Positions 57,637 through 64,000 of a DNA stretch of 64,000 nt are shown here, piece after piece. Source of the DNA: Myrmaecium sp. VS I D KN 1. Lineage: Eukaryota > Ascomycota > Dothideomycetes > Valsariales > Valsariaceae. The position numbers were made by a program, and so were the translations under genes. The notes under the pieces are model-generated. The model did no database searches. It was not told the origin of the DNA and worked only from the letters and a program-made list of their open reading frames with translations. Positions within the stretch are counted from its first letter, which is position 1. Each line of letters starts with the position of its first letter. The stretch is from NCBI GenBank assembly GCA_019775845.1, contig JADQAV010000025.1, positions 248,001-312,000 on the forward strand, given 5' to 3'.

Positions 57637-59272
57637 GAAGACTGATGAGGGAGGCTGAGGAGTTGCATGAGAAATTGTGTATGGGATGGGAGTGGATGAG
57701 AGGTGGTGATGATAATGAAGATGACGATGATGACGACGATGCTTTCTTTTCGTCTTTGTTTTTTCACGACGGTTTGATGAGATGAGATGAACGGAGCACG
57801 AAACGAGACGAAACGAAATCATGTGGATGAGAGCACGGTTTGTATGTATATGGACATTGTGTGTGTTGGGTGCTTGGTTAATGGTGTATGGTACTGTACT
57901 ATCGAATTCGCGATCTCTGTTCTTCTTCTCCTTCTCTATTTCGCTTTTTGCTTGATTCACTCCATGCACCCGTCCCGGTCCTTTTTGCTTCACGGAACAT
58001 GCAGTGAGAGGCGAGAAAGGAAATCATCCATCTTCTTTGTGGTGGTTGTCATAGAAGTGACGTGGCGATGATTTACCTACAGTACTTTCTTTTCTTTTTC
58101 CGTGGCGCGGTGGCAGACGAGACGGGACGAGGCTGCATCTCAACCATGCATCCCTCGGAAGGAAAGACTAGACGACCAGCGGGAGCGATTTCCGACCACG
58201 ATTATTTTTAGTTATGAATTACTTCCTCGTAACCAAGAGGTAGACTGCTTTGCGGGCCTTGTTCATTTGTTTTCCGGCTCTCAGCTCTCTCCAGCTTTCC
58301 CAACTCAGCAACGTCCCGCGTCGTTCCCCCGGGGCGGAAATGCGGGGCAGTAGCAGGACAGGGAACCCAAGCCATGACGTCGGGCGAGTTTCACAGTCCC
58401 CCCCACCGTCTCCACCCCACCGCCGGTCGGTGGTGACTAAGGGAGGCCCTGCATGTCGATTACGGACACGTTCCTCCCCCCTTTTACGACCGAGAAAAAG
58501 AGAAGCGAGGAAGAAGGAAAAAAAGTTGAAAGACGTCAATCCTCCATCATCACCATTGACTACCTCCCTTACTACCTTACCGTACATCCATTGTACTTCA
58601 TACGTACCTCACTCCTCTTCAACCTTTCTTGCCCCGTTTGGGCCGGCCTGACTAACCGACGTTCGCTTCCTCTTCCATTCGACCTCACTCTTTCGTCCTC
58701 CTTCCCTCCCCGTCCTTCCAATGGATGCCGGCTTTCCCGACCGCCACCACCACCATAACCACCACCAACCCCGTCAAAAAGGGCCGCATACAACCACCAC
58801 AGCAGCAGCGTCGATACCTGCTTCTACCGTCACAACCATAACCACCACCACCACCACCGCCGACGTCGGTCCCCCAATCACCCCGAACCACACTCCCGCC
58901 GCCATCGCCAACACCCACACCACCACAACCCCCGGGGCCCCAACCGAGTGCCCCTTCTTCCCCTGCATCCTCACCTCCTCCCACGCATGTCCCAAGCACC
59001 CCCGCAGCCGCGCCGCACCCCTCGCCCTCCCGCTCTCGTATCCGGCCCCGCTGTCCCCGCTCCGCCCCGCGCTTACAACGACCGCGTCCGCGAGCCCCTT
59101 CGTTGCGTACGCCCACGTGCACGCCCAGCTGAGCATCAAGTTCCGCGTCGGGGCGCTGTTGGCGGCCGCGGAGGCGGCGGGGGGGAGGGTTTGAGCTGAG
59201 AGGAGCGGAGCGGTGCTCGTGTGGCTTTGGGCAAACGGGAGAAAGGCGTGCTGGCTGAGTAAGGGAGGAAGG
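57637..59272. other. Intergenic, dehydrogenase 3' flank and PAF-AH promoter
   Basis: About 1.6 kb between tandem plus-strand genes. The right half carries a 157-codon GC3-biased frame, listed separately, that contains a (CCA)n/(ACC)n microsatellite at about 58735-58860. The left half holds nothing I recognise. Confidence 0.45.
58721..59194 (+). CDS. Possible hypothetical protein, 157 codons, Thr/His/Pro-rich
   Basis: Open from the ATG at 58721. The first 70 residues are low-complexity (HHHHNHH, TTITTTTTT) and come from a (CCA)n/(ACC)n microsatellite. The last 80 residues are less repetitive: PTECPFFPCILTSSHACP, then PFVAYAHVHAQLSIKFRVGA and LLAAAEAAGGRV. In this part nearly every codon ends in G or C, like the true exons here, which suggests real translation. 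It lies 78 bp before the chosen PAF-AH start on the same strand, so it could be a separate short gene, a leader ORF, or an alternative first exon. No family recognised. A long overlapping minus frame makes chance possible. Confidence 0.35.
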   Translation: MDAGFPDRHHHHNHHQPRQKGPHTTTTAAASIPASTVTTITTTTTTADVGPPITPNHTPAAIANTHTTTTPGAPTECPFFPCILTSSHACPKHPRSRAAPLALPLSYPAPLSPLRPALTTTASASPFVAYAHVHAQLSIKFRVGALLAAAEAAGGRV

Positions 59273-61771
59273 ATGGTGTTTGAACAGGTGAGGAGGGAGA
59301 GGAGGGCGTCGTCTGCGTCCGCTTCAGCGCGTCGGACCAGCGGCGCGGGTGTGAGTGAGCGAGGGAAGATGCGGAGGAAGGAGGAGCGGCCGCCGAAGAC
59401 GCGACCCCCTCGGAGCTTGAGGGATTTGTCGCTCGTGCCGCATCGGTCGCTGCCGTATTATTCGGGGCCGTATAGCGTGAGTCGCTTTGCACGGTGAATT
59501 CACTGCGAGCTCGCTGACCGTTCCCCCGTGCGTAGGTCGGCATCATGGACATGGAGATCCCGGTGCGGTCGCCGCGTACCTTTTCCGACATGGCCCGGCA
59601 GGGGCAGCACCTGCTCAAGTTCGAAACCGTCCTCATGACCGTCTTCTACCCGTCCGCGCTCGGGACGGGCAGCGGGCCGGCGCCGAACGGGGCGCGGCGG
59701 TGGAGTCGGCAGACCTGGCTGCCGCGCCCGCGCGTGCGGACGGCGGCGGGTTACGGCCGCTTCTCCGGCTTGGGTCTCGCGGCCCTGCCCGTCTTCGCGC
59801 TGCAGACGATGTTCACCAAGGTGCCCGCGTTCCGCAACGCCCGCCCGGCGGAGCACTGGCCGCCGCCGGATAATTCGATCAATGGGGGGTGGGAGGTGAA
59901 GAATCGGGAGGGGACGCCGCCGGAGGGGGAGAGCGGGATGCCGACGTTTCCGCTGATGATTTTCAGTCATGGTTTGGGTGGGAATCGGACGTGCTATTCC
60001 AGCTTGTGTGGGGAGTTTGCGAGTTATGGTTTCGTGGTGTGTGCGCTGGAGCATCGGGATGGGAGCGGGCCGCGGACGTATGTGAATCATGCGAAGGAGA
60101 GGGCCGCGGAGGGGAGCATGGAGGAGAGGGAGCGGAGGGGTGGGATTGAGCATAATGAGAAGGAGAGGAAGCAGGGGTTTGATCGGGTTGTGAGTTTTCT
60201 TTTCTTCTGAATGACTGGATTGGGGCATGGGATGGCTAACGTGGTGCTTTGCTTTAGGATTACATTTTTCCTGAGGGTGAGTGGCTTCGTCTTCTGCCGT
60301 CCTAGAAGTACTTGGACTAAAAGCGAACAGGAAACCCATGGGACACCAGCCCCAACAACGAGAAAGGACCGGACAAGCAGCTGCGACACTGGCAGATCCA
60401 GTTCCGCCTCGCGGAAATCGAAGAGGCCCACCACATCCTCACCATGATCCGGGACGGCCGGGGCGATGAGATCGCGGCCAAGAATCTGAAGCGCAAAGGC
60501 TACGTCGGCGCGAGCTCGCACGGGCTCGCAGGCGTGGATTTCGCCCGCTGGACGGGCCGGTTCCACGTCGACCACGTGACGGTGCTGGGCCATTCGTTCG
60601 GCGCGGCGACGACGGTTGAGATCCTGCGCCACACGCCGAAGCGGTTTCGATGGGTGGCGCAGGGGGTGATTTATGATATCTGGGGGTACGTTGACTAGAA
60701 TTGGGGACTTTTTTTGTTTGATTTATGCTAACGTGGTTCTGCCGCAGCGCCGCGATCGCCCCGCACGCTGGGTCTCCCACTGAGCGCATTACTACGCCGC
60801 TGCTCGGCATCAACAGTGAGGCGTTCATGTACTGGGAGTCGAACTATAACACCGTCATGTCGCTGGTGAAGGAAGCGGCGGCGGCGCAGCAGGGGAGGCC
60901 GTCTGGGGAGGAGACGGAGTCCGGTACCTCGTCGAAGTCCAGCGTCTTCGATGGGGAGAATAGCGCTAGCGATGTAGATGAGAAAAACACGGAGCAAGGA
61001 AAAGACGACGAGAAGAGCGACGAGGAGCCATCCTCTCACCACCACCCCCCGCCAACCCGCACAAACGACGCCACCGCCGCCTCACCACCCAACCTCCCCG
61101 CCACCGCCGCGCCCGCCTACCTCCTCACCGTCCGCGGCACCATCCACCTCTCCCAATCCGACTTCAGCCTGCTGTACCCGCACCTCTGCTCGTTCCTCCT
61201 CAAAGCGACCGCCAACCCCCAACGCGCCCTGGACCTGAACGTCAACGCGACGCTCGAGTTCCTGTGCCACACCATGCCGGCCCCGCGCCGTCGCCTCGTC
61301 GCCCGCAGCATGTTCCGCGAGGGCGTCCTGGCCGTGCCGGTCCTGCGGACGGTGCCCGATGAGCATCGTCCGCGTGAACGGTGGGTGGGGGGGCGTCTCC
61401 GGATCGAGCATGAGTTTCGCGGCCGGGTTGCGGGGTGGTTGTGGAGTGGAGGGGAGAGAGGAGGTGGGGGGGAGGGTGGTGGGGTGGGTAGGGAGGGTGG
61501 TAAGGGAAGGCGGAAGCGGGGTTTGGGAGGTTCGGCGGATGGGGAGGTCTGGATGCATTATCGGACTGAGGAGGAGGAGGTGCGGCGCTGGCGGGCGAAG
61601 GTGTTTGGGGAGGGTGCTGCGGAGGAGGAAGGGGTGGAGGGGGTGGGGGTTGCTGCTGCTGCTGATGCTGCTGCTGGGATGGGCAAGGAGGGGAACGGGG
61701 AGGATGCAGGGGAGACGGCGGGCCGGATGGGTCATCAGGAGGTGGAGGGGGCGGGGACGGCGGGGTTGTGA
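59273..61771 (+). CDS. Platelet-activating-factor acetylhydrolase-like lipase
   Basis: Five exons, 59273..59476, 59536..60189, 60258..60276, 60331..60685 and 60748..61771, give about 751 residues. The family (PF03403) cleaves short or oxidised acyl chains from phospholipids. Conserved pieces are [31 protein letters not shown] (split at the first junction), [13 protein letters not shown] and [30 protein letters not shown]. Then come [33 protein letters not shown], the nucleophile Ser381 in [15 protein letters not shown] and the His in [17 protein letters not shown]. Exon 3 is a 19-bp microexon (DYIFPE) needed to keep the family sequence. The catalytic region is interrupted by an unusual acidic Ser/Glu insert of about 60 residues and the tail is Gly/Glu-rich. 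The exact start is uncertain: 59273 or the in-frame ATG at 59369. Convergent with noxB. Confidence 0.85.
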
Positions 61772-62627
61772 AAGCTGGGAATTGGGGAGGGCGTTCGTGG
61801 GTACTTTCTGGTGGGAAGTATGGGCCTATGGGTCAGGATGAAAAGGGGAGATGGCGTTTGAAGATGGAGTTTTTGACGGCTCTTTCGGCTTGTCCTTTTC
61901 CCCTGTCGTTGGCTACCATAAGATATGATGATGTGCATATGGCCTTTCACGTCGCGGGGATGGCGTGCTGGTCCAAGGGCCTTCCTTCTTTCTCTTCTTG
62001 TCTTCTGCACGGAAGGGTAACGTATCAACCAAGGAACGAAATGAACGAACCGAGCAACAAGGATGGGGATGAGGTACAGGATGAAGATCGTCTTCCCTTG
62101 CACCTTCTCACCTCCACGCTCTACAGTACTCTCTTCTCTCTCTCCGCTCTGGGGCGCGGAATGCGGGGGGGCGGAGAGCAGAGCATACGCTGTCGTGGAC
62201 ATGAACATGAATAATGTATGCAGAAGATACTATTTGACAACGTACTTGTGGACAACGCCCCCCCTTTCCCCTCACCTTTCCCCCCTTGTCTCTTCCCCAT
62301 GACCTTCCCCACCGAAGAGATAATAAAGATAATAGAGAGGATGGAGAGGATGGAGAGACGTTAGAGATAATGTACGTAGGCATGACACCGGTCGTTCAAG
62401 AAAACAAAACGGAGGCAGAGGAGAGAGGGACAAGAACACCCATAGTATGGCATAGTCGATGGTATATCCCGCTCACTCAAATCACTCGTAGATATTTTGA
62501 TAAAGCGAGCCAAAAAAGAGCAGCAACAAAGTGCATAACGCAACATAAAGAAAAAGGAAAACCATCGCTACAATTCCCTCCACTTGACCCCCAAACCCCA
62601 GCTCCCAACCCCCTAGGGGTCCCCTCC
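61772..62627. other. Convergent intergenic region, PAF-AH / noxB
   Basis: About 860 bp between two gene 3' ends. It holds only the two untranslated tails as far as I can tell, with GGAGAGGATGGAGAGGATGG-type units near 62335-62360. No gene or RNA recognised. Confidence 0.5.
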
Positions 62628-64000
62628 CTAAAAATGCTCCTTCCAAAACCGAAACTGCACCTCCTCACACGTCGCCTCCCGACACGCCTTCTTGATATCG
62701 CGCGCCGCGACCGTGGGCCCGCAGAAATAGACCCCGACATGCGTGCGCAAGCTGCCCTCGGTGCCCGCGGTGGCGGAAGCCATGTACGAGCGATCGAGGA
62801 GGCCGTCGCGCATGGAGGCGAGCAGACGGGCGAAATCCGGGCGGCCAAAGTTCGTGCGGGCGCGCAGGGCGGTCAGGGGGTCCTTGTCGGTGCCCACGCT
62901 GTTGAGGACGATGTTGTTGGCGGTGTCGAGGTCGACGCGTTGGGTGAGGTAGGTGTGGATGCGGAGGAAGTCTTCGTCGTCGGCGCCGTTGGGCCCGCCG
63001 GCCATGCTCTGCGCCTCCAGGCTGCTGAGCAGCGTTTGGAACCACTCGAAGCTGGACGTGTCCTTGCACACCCAGATGAACTCGACCCGGCGCAGCCGCT
63101 TGGGCGGGTTCGGCGAGAGGCGCAGGTGCCAGATGTTCTTCAGGATCGCCGCCCACGGCGTCACCCCGATCCCCGTCCCGATCAGCACCGCGATCTCGTT
63201 CTCGAACACGTCCTCCGCCGGCGCCCCGTACGGCCCGTCGATCCGCAGCCGCGGCATCCGCTGCCCGTGCTCCAGCGCGATCTCGTACATGCCCATCGGA
63301 TCCATCTCGTCGTAGAGCTTGGCTTGGGCTTGGCCAGCACCTAAGGCGTCGGCGAGCGCGCGGGTGAAGTCGCCCACCTGTCGGACGTGCACGGAAACGT
63401 AGGGGTCGAACGGGCAGGAGGTGATGGTGAAGGGGTGCCACTGATGGTAGCTGACGTCCGGGCAGTTGAGGAAGAGCCACTGGCCGGCCTTGTACTTGAA
63501 CGACGGCTTGCGAAACTGGATCTCGACGGCGTCTGTGATGCTCTTAGCAGATGAACCGAGCCGAGCGTACGAGATCAGACTTACCGTACGGATGACGGAT
63601 CACCTTGGTGATCTCCGTTTCGCGGCGAGCGCGGATCTCCCGGTAGAGGCGCTCCAGAAGGTAGAGTCCGCCCCCGACCAGCTCCCACCGCCATCCTTCG
63701 TACCCAAGGCAGTGGTCCCAGAACTCCTTCCCGGCAAAGGGAGAGATGGGATCGGTGGTGTCGCGCACGAAACAGCCGGTGGCGTGCGTGTACATCCCGA
63801 GCAGGAAGGGGACGAAAAGATGATGGGTGTACCAGAACGTCTCGAACGACTGTTGCCGTATCCTGGCGTGAGCGGTGGTGTACATCAGCATCATGCAAAA
63901 GAGCATGATGTGCCCGGTGATACCACCTGCTTGGGTGTAGTGGATTTGGATCGCCGTTTCTGGACGAACTTGCGTCTTCTCGACGTTGAAAAAGCTGGAG
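62628..64000 (-). CDS. noxB: NADPH oxidase NoxB (gp91phox family), C-terminal part (runs off the right edge)
   Basis: Two exons are visible, complement(62628..63532, 63585..>64000), about 440 residues. NoxB is a membrane flavocytochrome that passes electrons from NADPH to oxygen to make superoxide; in moulds it drives ascospore germination, penetration and sexual development. The left-hand residues SSFFNVEKTQVRPETAIQIH are followed by HYTQAGGITGHIM and FWYTHHLFVPFLLGMYTHATGCF, which carry the haem His pairs of the last membrane helices. Then come the FAD motif HPFTITSCPFDPYVSVHVR, DGPYGAPAED, the NADPH motif LIGTGIGVTPW, VYFCGP and the invariant C-terminus FRFWKEHF. The intron (52 bp, GTAAGT, CTAAG branch) joins HPYDAVEIQF in frame. 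FVRDTTDPISPFAG and the overall match favour NoxB over NoxA. The N-terminal helices lie outside the window. Confidence 0.94.

Overview
The window looks like nuclear DNA of a filamentous ascomycete (Pezizomycotina). Coding exons are GC-rich at third positions. They are interrupted by short GT-AG introns, mostly about 50-115 bp, with GTRNGT-like donors and CTRAC branch sites. The gene set (HET-C, NoxB, a type-2 glycosyltransferase for hyphal growth, a fungal bZIP and a fungal PAF-acetylhydrolase) is typical of moulds. I cannot place it to genus. Fourteen genes were rebuilt exon by exon and two more run off the window ends. I saw no rRNA, tRNA, CRISPR array or recognisable transposon.

Layout. 0-2 kb: the 5' end of a ROK1-like RNA helicase gene and a complete ATP synthase subunit g gene, both minus strand. 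2-8.5 kb: gene-poor. 8.5-10.4 kb: processive GT2 glycosyltransferase (+). 10.4-14.8 kb: no supported gene. 14.8-19.1 kb: compact trio of a DHDPS-fold aldolase (-), an amidohydrolase-type lactonase (+) and an SDR dehydrogenase (-); together they fit the non-phosphorylated L-rhamnose pathway. 20.0-23.9 kb: MFS transporter with a very long disordered N-terminus (-). 24.4-27.0 kb: lipin/phosphatidate phosphatase (-), divergent from a membrane-anchored fibronectin-III/coiled-coil protein at 27.9-31.5 kb (+). 32.5-34.4 kb: isopenicillin-N-synthase-like 2OG oxygenase (+). 37.3-38.4 kb: bZIP factor (-). 38.5-46.6 kb: second gene-poor tract. 46.6-49.8 kb: HET-C (-). 50.7-52.2 kb: DUF1479 protein (-). 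53.3-55.1 kb: GH1 beta-glucosidase (+). 56.2-57.6 kb: zinc alcohol/formaldehyde-type dehydrogenase (+). 59.3-61.8 kb: PAF-acetylhydrolase-like lipase (+). 62.6-64.0 kb: 3' part of NADPH oxidase noxB (-).

How they work together. Only the 14.8-19.1 kb trio looks like one pathway: dehydrogenase, lactonase and aldolase, with the dehydratase step missing from the window. The rest is a mix of housekeeping genes (ribosome biogenesis, ATP synthase, lipid synthesis) and genes for hyphal growth, redox signalling and non-self recognition. The observations most worth a second look are the rhamnose-type mini-cluster, a 30-bp near-perfect inverted repeat around a 95-nt loop at 35.3-35.5 kb, the unusual extensions on the MFS and HET-C proteins, a 19-bp microexon in the PAF-AH gene, and a few small GC3-biased reading frames.
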